The notes beneath the pieces were generated by a model. It saw only the letters and a program-made list of their open reading frames with translations, was not told the origin of the DNA and searched no databases. From FLUQ01 sp031551515 (GTDB lineage: Bacteria > Desulfobacterota > Desulfovibrionia > Desulfovibrionales > Desulfovibrionaceae): a DNA stretch of 15,583 bases. The position numbers and the translations under genes were made by a program. The DNA is taken from contig JAVBNL010000066.1 of the NCBI GenBank assembly GCA_031551515.1, positions 1 to 15,583 on the forward strand, given 5' to 3'. Positions 7,544 to 14,501 of this stretch are shown piece after piece. The first letter of the stretch is position 1; every line of letters begins with the position of its first letter.

Positions 7544-7570
7544 CCGCGCCTGGCGGCGGCCCCCCGAACC

Positions 7571-8467
7571 CTACTGTTCTTGCCCGGCCACGGTCAGCAA
7601 GACGATGGCCGCGATGACCAGAACGCTGCCCGCCCAGCCGATGGGGGGAAAGGTTTCGTTCCACCACAGCCAGCTCAAAAAGGCGCCCACCACCGGCTCA
7701 AGGTTGCACAAAACGGCTACCTTGACCGGGCTGAGGCTGCGAAGGCTCTGCCCGTATGTATAAAAAGCTCCGTAGCAGGTCAGCACGCCCATGATCGCAA
7801 GCCCGCCCCAGGCCATGCCGCTTTTGCCGAGGGAAACCTCGATAAAGGGGAACAGGGCGGCGGCCCCCGCCAGCAGCATATAGGCGTAGATGGTCGCGGT
7901 GCTGTAGCGTTCTTTCCAGGCCACGAAAAAGATGAAGATGGTGGCGTAGACCACGGCGGAAAGCAGGCCCAGACCGATGCCGAGAATCGAGGGGCTTTTG
8001 CCGGCCATGCTCCCGCCGGAAAGGCAGATCATCGCCACGCCCGCCATGGCGATGCCCAGCGCCAGCAATTTTACGCGCGAAAGCGGTTCCTTAAACAAGA
8101 ATCGTGAGAGCATGGCGACCCAGGCGGGCGCGCTATACAGCAGCACAGCGGAAAGAGCGGCCCCGCTTTCGCGGATGGCGATCTGGATTATGGCAAACTG
8201 CATGCCCACCGCGTACACGCCGAAGAGGCAAAACAGCAGCATGTCGCGCCGCCGCGCGGCCACGTTGCGCGTGGCGAGCGCATGCAGGAAAAAACACGCG
8301 CCCCCGATCAGCGCCCGCCAGAACGCTACCTCAAGAGGCGGCACCCCTTCCGCCTGGCACAGCCGTGAGACCGGCCACTGGATGCCCCACAAAATTCCGG
8401 CCGCAAGAACGCACAGGTACCCGGCAACCGGGATGCGGCCGCGCGCCGCGGCGAGTTGCGCCGTCAT
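7571..8467 (-). CDS. EamA/DMT-superfamily transporter
   Basis: This is a 298-residue inner-membrane protein with ten predicted helices in two EamA repeats (about residues 13-140 and 155-293), the standard size for the drug/metabolite transporter superfamily. Repeat 1 begins LCVLAAGILWGIQWPVSR. It contains LYSAPAWVAMLSRFLFKEPLS, and repeat 2 has the matching LEPVVGAFLSWLWWNETFP, the typical hairpin before the last helix of each repeat. The start ATG at 8465-8467 overlaps the stop of the upstream peptidase gene in the sequence ATGA (8464-8467), so the two should be translationally coupled. Members export amino acids and other metabolites. Coupling to a glutamate-releasing type of peptidase makes amino acid or metabolite efflux plausible but unproven. 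Confidence 0.9.
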   Translation of the reverse strand: MTAQLAAARGRIPVAGYLCVLAAGILWGIQWPVSRLCQAEGVPPLEVAFWRALIGGACFFLHALATRNVAARRRDMLLFCLFGVYAVGMQFAIIQIAIRESGAALSAVLLYSAPAWVAMLSRFLFKEPLSRVKLLALGIAMAGVAMICLSGGSMAGKSPSILGIGLGLLSAVVYATIFIFFVAWKERYSTATIYAYMLLAGAAALFPFIEVSLGKSGMAWGGLAIMGVLTCYGAFYTYGQSLRSLSPVKVAVLCNLEPVVGAFLSWLWWNETFPPIGWAGSVLVIAAIVLLTVAGQEQ

Positions 8468-9609
8468 AGCGTTTGCATCAACCGCGCCAAGAGGGCGGTG
8501 CGAAAGGGCATGTGATCAAGATTGATATACTCGCCGGGGCTGTGCAAAAGATCGCCGGTCATGCCCATGCCGTCCAGGGTGGGGACGCCGGTGGAGGCCG
8601 CGAAGTTGCCGTCGCTGCCGCCGCCGATGGTGTGCCCCGCCAAAGAGACCCCCAGTTCTTCGGCCAGATCGTTCGCCCGGTCAAAAAGCCGCCTGCAGCC
8701 GTCTGAAAACTCGAGCGGCGGTTTCTCCACGCCGCCGAGAATCTCCAGGCCCGCGCCCGCAAGCGCGGGCGTCAGGCCGCGAACGGCGGCGTCAACGCGC
8801 ATGAGGGACTGCATGTCGGGAGCCCGCACATCCAGGGTCACATGGCCCTTGTCGGGCACCAGGGGCGTGTCGTCGATGCCCGAGGTCATAAAGGTGGGGA
8901 CGACGGTCACCCCGGCCTTCGGGTCGTTCATGGCGTGCAGAACGGGAATTTGGGCGGCCAGCTCACGAATGGCGCTGACGCCCGCTTCCGGGTTGCTGCC
9001 GGAGTGCCATGATTTGCCCCGCGCCACGAGCTTGTACACGGAACGCCCTTTTCTGGCGGTCTTTACGTCGCCGGCCCCTTTGAGCCCGGGTTCCAGAACG
9101 ATTACCCAGTCGCTTTTGGCGGCCTCTTGCCTGAAAAGGTCCGCCGAGGTCTTGCTGCCCGCTTCTTCGTCGCCGCTCACAAGCAGGCGGATCTTTTTGT
9201 CAACGGCGATGCCCAGGGTTTGCAGCGCTTTTACGGCAAAGCCCGCTTGCAGCAGCCCGCCTTTCATATCAAGCACGCCGGGGCCGAAGGCTTTTGCGCC
9301 CTCAACCTTCCAGGGCATCGATTGCAGCGTGCCCACAGGATATACGGTGTCATAGTGGCCGATAAGCAGCAGCGTTGTATCGCCTTCGCCGTATTCGGCC
9401 AGCAAATGGTCGCCGCACTGCGTTTGCGGTATGGCCGAGGCAGTGAAGCCCAGGCCCGCGTAAAAATCCATCAGAAACCGGCAGCAACGGTCGGATGCCG
9501 CTTTGGCGCCGTAAGTGGGCGATTCCAGCTCCACAACGCGTTGCAACAGGCGTAAAAAATCATCCCGTTGCGTTTCGGCTATGTGCAGCAAATCCGTCGC
9601 GGTGCTCAT
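8464..9609 (-). CDS. M20-family metallopeptidase, glutamate carboxypeptidase-like
   Basis: This 381-residue enzyme is predicted to be a cytoplasmic di-zinc aminoacylase/carboxypeptidase of the carboxypeptidase G2 group. It would remove a C-terminal glutamate or similar residue from N-acyl or peptide substrates. The metal and catalytic set is complete: H85 and D87 in GHYDTVYP, D114 in GPGVLDMKGG, the E148/E149 pair in SGDEEAGS, E173 in LEPG, and H356 in LLHSPGE. H202 in KSWHSG lies in the dimerisation lid. I start at the ATG at 9609, preceded by AAGGAGA at 9619-9625. The frame stays open far upstream, but that extension runs antisense to the phnA gene and is not protein-like. No signal peptide is seen. 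Its stop codon overlaps the start of the EamA transporter gene. The exact substrate is unknown. Confidence 0.92.
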   Translation of the reverse strand: MSTATDLLHIAETQRDDFLRLLQRVVELESPTYGAKAASDRCCRFLMDFYAGLGFTASAIPQTQCGDHLLAEYGEGDTTLLLIGHYDTVYPVGTLQSMPWKVEGAKAFGPGVLDMKGGLLQAGFAVKALQTLGIAVDKKIRLLVSGDEEAGSKTSADLFRQEAAKSDWVIVLEPGLKGAGDVKTARKGRSVYKLVARGKSWHSGSNPEAGVSAIRELAAQIPVLHAMNDPKAGVTVVPTFMTSGIDDTPLVPDKGHVTLDVRAPDMQSLMRVDAAVRGLTPALAGAGLEILGGVEKPPLEFSDGCRRLFDRANDLAEELGVSLAGHTIGGGSDGNFAASTGVPTLDGMGMTGDLLHSPGEYINLDHMPFRTALLARLMQTL

Positions 9610-9849
9610 GGCGCATAATCTCCTTGTATGGAAACGCGGCAGGCCGAACAAGACCCCACGAGTCGCACACCCGTAAGAGAAGGTCAAGCGGGCGCGGGCA
9701 GAAGCGAAGCAGCGGAGCAAGCGCATAATGCGAGGGCGCGCGTGCGCGGCGCCGGCGAAAAAGGCTATGTAATCCGCTTCAGCGGTGGTATGGTGCCGCA
9801 CGCGCCGGGTACGAAGCCCCGGCCCCAACGACACGCCAAGGACGCCGCC

Positions 9850-10176
9850 ATGCCCGATTGCCCCAAATGTTCGTCTGAATACGCCTATCAGGACGGCGCG
9901 CTGTATGTGTGCCCGGAATGCGCGCACGAATGGAACCCGGAAACCGCCGCAAGCGAAGAGAAAGCCCCCGGCGTGCGCGACAGCAACGGCAACGCGCTTG
10001 CCGACGGCGATTCCGTCATGCTGATCAAGGATCTGAAGCTGAAAGGCTCGTCCACCGTGCTGAAAAAAGGCGCCAAGGCCAAGAACATCCGCCTGGTCGA
10101 CGGCGACCATGAGATCGACTGCCGCATGGACGACATGAAGGTCATGCTCAAGGCGGAGTTTGTGAAGAAGTGTTAG
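9850..10176 (+). CDS. yjdM: PhnA/YjdM-family zinc-ribbon protein
   Basis: The product has 108 residues, close to the 111 or so of E. coli YjdM (formerly PhnA). An N-terminal zinc ribbon has two CxxC knuckles (CPKC at residues 4-7 and CPEC at 21-24) followed by HEW. The rest is the PhnA beta-barrel domain: VRDSNGNALADGDSV, then IKDLKLKGSS, KKGAKAKNIRLVDGDHEIDC and a C-terminal MVLKAEFVKK-like tail. The ATG at 9850 follows AAGGA (9838-9842) by 7 nt. The frame stays open upstream but shows no protein-like sequence there. Despite the old phn name, the family has no proven role in phosphonate breakdown, and no phn genes are present. It stands alone and ends at a strong terminator. The 9610-9849 gap between it and the divergent peptidase shows no other feature I can support. 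Confidence 0.92.
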   Translation: MPDCPKCSSEYAYQDGALYVCPECAHEWNPETAASEEKAPGVRDSNGNALADGDSVMLIKDLKLKGSSTVLKKGAKAKNIRLVDGDHEIDCRMDDMKVMLKAEFVKKC

Positions 10177-10193
10177 CATTCCAGATTATTTGA

Positions 10194-10234
10194 CGAAAGA
10201 GCGGGGCCCGGCATTGCCGGGCCCCGCTCTTTCG
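10194..10234. terminator. Bidirectional terminator between phnA-like gene and CoA-disulfide reductase
   Basis: A perfect 19-bp inverted repeat (10194-10212 with 10216-10234) surrounds a 3-nt ATT loop. The stem ends in AAAGAG/CTCTTT, so transcripts from either side have a short U-rich end. It lies 18 bp after the phnA-type stop and 20 bp after the reductase stop, which suits both convergent genes. Confidence 0.85.
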
Positions 10235-10254
10235 CTAACAAAGCTTCCCCCGCG

Positions 10255-11913
10255 TTATCCACCGTAAACCTGTTCCCAGCTCTGGTAGCCGCCGCTGAGG
10301 TTGACCGTGTCGGCAAAGCCGCGCTGCGTCAGGATGCGGTTGGCGACATAGCCCCGCAGGCCCACCTGGCAGAAGACGACGATGCGCTTGTCTTTGGGGA
10401 ATTCACCCAAACGGCCCCGCAGCTCGTGCAGCGGTATGTGCGCCGCGCCGGGTATGGTGCCCGCGTTGAATTCTTTCAGCGTGCGCACGTCCACCAGAAA
10501 GTCTTTGGCAGGATTCAGGCCGGGGATCTCGTCAACGAAAAGCTGCCGGAAATCTTTTTTCAACACGTTGGCCGCGATGAAACCCGCCATGTTCACGGGA
10601 TCTTTGGCGGAAGAGAACGGCGGCGCGTACGACAGCTCCAGCTCTTCCAGGTCGTGCACCGTCATCTTGGCGCGTATGGCCGTCGCCAGCACGTCGATGC
10701 GCTTGTCCACCCCGCTTTTGCCCACGGCTTGCGCGCCCAGAATTTTGCCGTTCTCGGGAGAAAAGAGCAGCTTCATCGAAATGGTTTCCGCCCCCGGATA
10801 ATAGCCCGCGTGCGAGCCGGGGTGCAGATAGACCTTTTCATAGGCCATGCCCGCCTGCCGCAGTTGCCGCTCGTTGTTGCCGGTGGCCCCGGCGGTATAC
10901 TCGAAAACCTTGCAGGCCAAGGTACCCTGCGTGCCCGTGTAACGGCCCTGCCGTCCAGCCAGCTTGTTGGCCACAATGCGGCCCTGGCGGTTGGCCGGGC
11001 CCGCAAGCGGAACCACGGCCTCTTTGCCGGTAACAAAATCGGTCACGGAGATAGCATCACCCACGGCGTAAATATGCGGATCGGAAGTGCGCATGCCCTC
11101 GTCGACCTTGATGGAACCGTTCAGGCCCAGTTCCAGACCGGCGGCGACGGCCAGCGCGTTGTCAGGCCGCACGCCCACGCTGACGAGCGCCATGTCGGCG
11201 GCAACAGTCACGCCGCCCGTCAGACGGCAGACAAGGCCGCCGGAGGGATCTTTTTCTATGGCTTCAAGGCCGGTGTTCAGGCGCAGGTCCAAGCCTTTTT
11301 CCTTGATATGGCGGTGCAGTATGGCGGCCATTTCGCCGTCAAGCGGGGTGAGAACCTGCGGGGCCATTTCAACGACCACGGTCTGAATGCCCGCGTGCGC
11401 GAGGTTTTCCATCATCTCAAGGCCGATGAAGCCCGCACCCACGATCAGGGCGCGGCGGGGTTTGGCCGTGCCGATCCACTGTTTGATGGCGTCGCAGTCT
11501 TCCATATTGCGCAGGGTGAACACCCCGGGCAGGTCCGCGCCGGGCACGGGAGGTTTTACGGGGCGGGCCCCCGGGGACAGAACCAGTTCGTCATAAGGCA
11601 GATCATAGGTCGTGCCATCCATGCGGTCGCGCACCGTAACCCGTTTGGCCGCCGCATCCACCGCCGTGACTTCCGACTGGATACGCACGTCGATGCGAAA
11701 GCGCTTGGCCATGGATTCGGGCGTTTGCAGCAGCAGATGCTCCCGTTTGGGGATGACGCCACCCAGGTAATAGGGCAGGCCGCAATTGGCGAACGAGATG
11801 TAGCCGTCCCGCTCCAGCAAAATGATCTCCGCCTCTTCATCCAGGCGACGAAGCCGCGCGGCCGCGCTGGCTCCGCCGGCAACCCCGCCGACGATAACTA
11901 TGGTTCTGGCCAT
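10255..11913 (-). CDS. cdr: CoA-disulfide reductase / rhodanese fusion (FAD-dependent)
   Basis: This 552-residue flavoprotein is predicted to use NAD(P)H to reduce CoA disulfides, persulfides or polysulfide. It has the FAD-binding GGVAGG (residues 9-14), then the single redox Cys44 in SFANCGLPYY. This one-cysteine layout is that of CoA-disulfide reductase or NADH oxidase, not glutathione reductase. The NAD(P)-binding GAGFIG (159-164) and the FAD motif YAVGDAI (282-288) follow. A C-terminal rhodanese domain (about 460-552) has its active Cys515 in FCQVGLRGY. This fusion matches Bacillus anthracis CoADR-RHD and Shewanella polysulfide reductase Npsr. I start at ATG 11913, which has GGAGG about 8 nt upstream; a 17-codon extension to 11964 would place that site inside the gene. 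The grdA terminator separates it from the glycine reductase unit, so it is probably transcribed alone. The true sulfur substrate is unknown. Confidence 0.92.
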   Translation of the reverse strand: MARTIVIVGGVAGGASAAARLRRLDEEAEIILLERDGYISFANCGLPYYLGGVIPKREHLLLQTPESMAKRFRIDVRIQSEVTAVDAAAKRVTVRDRMDGTTYDLPYDELVLSPGARPVKPPVPGADLPGVFTLRNMEDCDAIKQWIGTAKPRRALIVGAGFIGLEMMENLAHAGIQTVVVEMAPQVLTPLDGEMAAILHRHIKEKGLDLRLNTGLEAIEKDPSGGLVCRLTGGVTVAADMALVSVGVRPDNALAVAAGLELGLNGSIKVDEGMRTSDPHIYAVGDAISVTDFVTGKEAVVPLAGPANRQGRIVANKLAGRQGRYTGTQGTLACKVFEYTAGATGNNERQLRQAGMAYEKVYLHPGSHAGYYPGAETISMKLLFSPENGKILGAQAVGKSGVDKRIDVLATAIRAKMTVHDLEELELSYAPPFSSAKDPVNMAGFIAANVLKKDFRQLFVDEIPGLNPAKDFLVDVRTLKEFNAGTIPGAAHIPLHELRGRLGEFPKDKRIVVFCQVGLRGYVANRILTQRGFADTVNLSGGYQSWEQVYGG

Positions 11914-12028
11914 TACCGGCCCTCCTGTGCTTTTGTGCCGCCCTTCTCTTTCGTGCGGCCTCAACAGCTGACTCTATCTACAAAATAATAGTATGAAAAG
12001 GTTATAAGCAATTTTCCAAGCCGACGTA

Positions 12029-12064
12029 AAAATGATCCCCCTGCCGCCGCGCGACAGGGGGATC
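12029..12064 (-). terminator. Intrinsic terminator of the grdD-trxA-transporter-grdA unit
   Basis: A perfect 10-bp stem (12034-12043 with 12055-12064, GATCCCCCTG type, 11-nt loop) is followed on the minus strand by ATTTTTAC. It lies 57 bp downstream of the grdA stop. It marks the end of the operon and separates it from the CoA-disulfide reductase gene. The rest of 11914-12120 holds only the AT-rich presumed promoter area of that gene (about 11975-12020). Confidence 0.8.
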
Positions 12065-12120
12065 GCGCTTCTGGCGCCGAAAGGCCGGGGCATTCCACAG
12101 TTGAAATGCCCGCGAACCGT

Positions 12121-12597
12121 CTACAGCACGCTGACGCCGTTGGCCTCGCGCATTTCCGCGACGGCTTTGGCCAGCCTTTCGCCGTCCAGCACCATTTCCA
12201 TCATGCTGATCTGATCTTCCCATGCTTGCGGATCAGCTTCCGCTTTCAGCAGGGGGTCCAAAGCGTGATATACGGGGAGTCCCAACGAGACTCCGGCCAG
12301 GGGACCTGCAAAGGTCGGATCGCCCGCGGTTACGGTCTCGGCATAGATGCCCGCGCCTTCCGCGTCGGAAGCGCCGATGACGACAATAATGTCTTCGGGC
12401 TTGTTCTTTGCCGCGATATCCTTAATCCGCTGCTGGTTTTGCAGATCCATGGCCCCTGCCGCCGTTCAGACGAAGCATTCGGTGGCGGCGAACGCCACTT
12501 CAGCTCCGCACTTGGCGAAGACGGCTTCCATGGCCGGGCTGGGAATGCCGTCCCGCTCGCCGAGCAGGATCAGCTTCTTACCGGTCAGTTTACCCAT
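12121..12597 (-). CDS. grdA: Glycine/sarcosine/betaine reductase selenoprotein A
   Basis: GrdA is the small selenoprotein shared by glycine, sarcosine and betaine reductases. It takes the carboxymethyl group from protein B as a Se-carboxymethyl-selenocysteine, and protein C then turns this into acetyl phosphate. Read through the in-frame UGA at 12466-12468, the gene gives 158 residues, the expected length. It starts MGKLTGKKLILLGERDGIP, reaches the signature ECFVUTAAGAMDL with selenocysteine at residue 44, and later contains AETVTAGDPTFAGPLAGVSLG and MMEMVL, all hallmarks of GrdA. The ATG at 12597 follows AAAGGAG on the minus strand. Ordinary gene calling would begin at the internal ATG at 12450 and lose the active site. 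It is the last gene of the operon, 97 bp after the DASS transporter gene. Selenocysteine synthesis genes must lie elsewhere in the genome. Confidence 0.96.
12430..12468 (-). promoter_or_regulatory. Candidate bacterial SECIS element in grdA
   Basis: Bacterial SECIS hairpins lie directly 3' of the UGA inside the coding region. Here the mRNA after the UGA (12466-12468) can form GCAG/CUGC, with pairing nucleotides 7-10 and 22-25 after the codon. The apical loop begins with a run of Gs, and an outer GG/CC pair lies beyond an internal loop. An alternative hairpin, CUGC with GCAG around AAAACCA, uses the next bases. The position and the G-rich apical loop fit a SelB target, but I could not fold it computationally. 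Confidence 0.45.
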
Positions 12598-12694
12598 GTG
12601 TTTCTCCTTTCGGGTTGTTATTACGACTACGCCTCAGCCATACGTACGTTCGCGGCAAACAGACGCGACCGCGCGATTTCAAAAACAATCCACT

Positions 12695-14101
12695 CTAAAA
12701 CCAACCAAGGATCTTCCACCAGGCAACCCCGATGGTCATGTGCACCACATAGCTTACCAGGGCGAGAATGCCGCCCACATACCACCACGGCTTGATTTCC
12801 GGATACCCGGTGCCGTAAAGGATGGGCGCGGACGAGCCGCCGTAGTGGGTGACCATGCCGCCGTAAGAGCTGGAATACGCCAGCGCCACCGACAACACGA
12901 ACGGAGGCGTGCCGGCGGTGAGGCCCACGGTAAGGAACACGGGCATCATGGCCGCCACATAGGCTGTGCCGGAAGCGAAGAGGTAGCGAACGATCGTGCT
13001 GAGAAACACGATGATCAGCAAGGTCGTAAAGCCGTCCAGACCGGCGGGGATCAGGCCGCTCATCCAGGTGGCCAGCCACTTGAAGAAGCCCGATCCGGCC
13101 AATATGCCCGAAAAACCGATGATGCCGCCGAACCAGACCAGCGTGCTCCAGCCGCCGGCGGTCTTGAGCACGTCATCCCAGCTGATGATGCCCGTAAAGA
13201 GGCAGATGGCCATGGCCACGAGGGCCACGGTGCCCGCGTCGATCTTGTACCAGCTGCCGAAAACCCAGCCCAGAAGGGCCATGATGAAGACGCCGCAAAG
13301 CATCTTTTCATGCTTGCTCATGGGGCCGAGTTCCGCAAGGCCTTTTTCGGCTATGCTGCGGCCGTCGATCTGCCTCAGCTCGGGCGTATACAGCTTGTAC
13401 GAAGCCCAGGGTATGAACATCAGCAAAAGCAGGCCGGGCACGATGGCGCCGATGAACCATGTCCCCCAGGTCAGGTTGACGTTCAGGATGCTCGAGTACA
13501 TGGGAAGTGCCATGACGTTGGCGGTCATGCCGGTCAGGAACATGTAGCTGGTGGTCTGGCTGAGCATGAACAGCGTCATCATAAGAAAGGCGCCGACTTT
13601 GCGGGCGCTCTCTCCCGGTTCCGAACCCAGGGCTTTGGACACGCTGCTGACGATGGGGCAGACGATGCCGCCGGTTCTGGCGGTGTTTGAGGGCGTGACC
13701 GGCGCGAGGATGAGCTCAAGGAACGCCACCACGTAGCACATGCCCAGGGTTGAATGCCCCAGGCGGTACATCAGCAGATAGGCGATGCGCCTGCCCAGCT
13801 TGGTTCTGTCAAGGGCGGTGCTGAGCGAGAAGGCCGCGAATATCAACCAGGTTATGGTTGATGCGTACCCCGCGCGCAGAATGTCGCCCAGATTGCCGAG
13901 CAGCAAGGAAGACGCGGCTATGGCGCAGAGCAGAACGGTCGGCTCGGGAAAGGGCTTCAGCATGAGCCCGAGAATAACAGGCACATAAATAGCGAATATT
14001 TTCCAAGCTTTAGGAGAGAGCCCCTGAGGCGGCGGAATCATCATGATCACAATAGGAATAATGATCAAAAGGGCGATCTTGATTGTGCGATTATTCAGCA
14101 T
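12695..14101 (-). CDS. DASS-family (SLC13) anion/dicarboxylate transporter
   Basis: This is a 468-residue inner-membrane transporter of the divalent anion:sodium symporter family, in the CitT/TtdT/SODiT-like branch, with normal length and about 11-12 hydrophobic segments. The first conserved substrate/sodium loop has SNT (residues 138-140, in APVTPSNTAR). It is followed by the AFLMMTLFMLSQTTSYMFLTGM stretch (about 171-192). The second half has the helix-hairpin repeat with VTHYGGSSAPILYGTGY near the C-terminus. The ATG at 14101 follows CGAGGAA. It lies 30 bp after trxA and 97 bp before grdA, on the same strand. Such transporters carry di- or tricarboxylates, tartrate, sulfate or related anions. 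Its place inside a glycine-reductase-type operon suggests it imports the substrate, or exchanges it for a product, of the reductase pathway; the substrate itself cannot be read. Confidence 0.9.
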   Translation of the reverse strand: MLNNRTIKIALLIIIPIVIMMIPPPQGLSPKAWKIFAIYVPVILGLMLKPFPEPTVLLCAIAASSLLLGNLGDILRAGYASTITWLIFAAFSLSTALDRTKLGRRIAYLLMYRLGHSTLGMCYVVAFLELILAPVTPSNTARTGGIVCPIVSSVSKALGSEPGESARKVGAFLMMTLFMLSQTTSYMFLTGMTANVMALPMYSSILNVNLTWGTWFIGAIVPGLLLLMFIPWASYKLYTPELRQIDGRSIAEKGLAELGPMSKHEKMLCGVFIMALLGWVFGSWYKIDAGTVALVAMAICLFTGIISWDDVLKTAGGWSTLVWFGGIIGFSGILAGSGFFKWLATWMSGLIPAGLDGFTTLLIIVFLSTIVRYLFASGTAYVAAMMPVFLTVGLTAGTPPFVLSVALAYSSSYGGMVTHYGGSSAPILYGTGYPEIKPWWYVGGILALVSYVVHMTIGVAWWKILGWF

Positions 14102-14131
14102 AAATTTCCTCGTACAGAGGTTGAAGATTGC

Positions 14132-14452
14132 CTAACTGACTATCAGCGCGTCTGTTTTCTCTTTAATAGCCTCAATGCTCACTTCGTCGCCGGAAAGGCG
14201 GGCCTGTTCGCCCCCCTTGTAGAAGAGGATGGTCGGCACGCTCATGACTTTGAGCTGAATGCACATGCGGCGGTTGCCGGCCACGTTGACCTTGCAGAAC
14301 TTCGCCTTGCCCGTGTAGGTTTCGGCCAGCTTCACCACGTCGGGCATGAGCGCCAGGCAGGGGCCGCACTGCGGGCCCCAGAAATCAAGCACCACGGGCA
14401 GGTCGCTCTGCTCCACTTCCGCCGTGAAATTGTCCTTGTCTATCTCAATCAT
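14132..14452 (-). CDS. trxA: Thioredoxin, glycine-reductase associated
   Basis: This is a 106-residue thioredoxin, the standard one-domain size. The active site is CGPC (residues 29-32) in the context FWGPQCGPCLAL, and the cis-proline is P73 in MSVPTILFYKGG. The segment before the active site is GPQ rather than the usual APW. Extra cysteines lie at about residues 53 and 64. The ATG at 14452 is preceded by AGGAGG with 6-nt spacing. The gene starts 49 bp after grdD and is followed 30 bp later by the DASS transporter gene. Thioredoxin is the known electron donor that regenerates the selenol/thiol of GrdA after each cycle, so the context points to that job. The thioredoxin reductase that should recharge it is not in this window. 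Confidence 0.93.
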   Translation of the reverse strand: MIEIDKDNFTAEVEQSDLPVVLDFWGPQCGPCLALMPDVVKLAETYTGKAKFCKVNVAGNRRMCIQLKVMSVPTILFYKGGEQARLSGDEVSIEAIKEKTDALIVS

Positions 14453-14501
14453 TGATCCCTCCTGCTTGCGTCGTGTTTTTTACCGCTTCGCGGTTTAGTG
14501 G

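Noticed and set aside
9610..10179. Upstream extension of the M20 peptidase frame (571 codons in total)
   Set aside because: The extension runs antisense to the phnA-type gene and through its terminator-proximal end, has no peptidase-like sequence, and a good ribosome binding site fixes the start at 9609.
10426..11988. 520-codon plus-strand open frame
   Set aside because: It is the antisense shadow of the CoA-disulfide reductase gene. Its translation is rich in His, Arg and Gly with no domain pattern, as expected from a GC-rich coding strand read backwards.
12347..13690. 447-codon plus-strand open frame
   Set aside because: It is antisense to grdA and the DASS transporter, both of which are clearly recognisable. 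The translation is low complexity.
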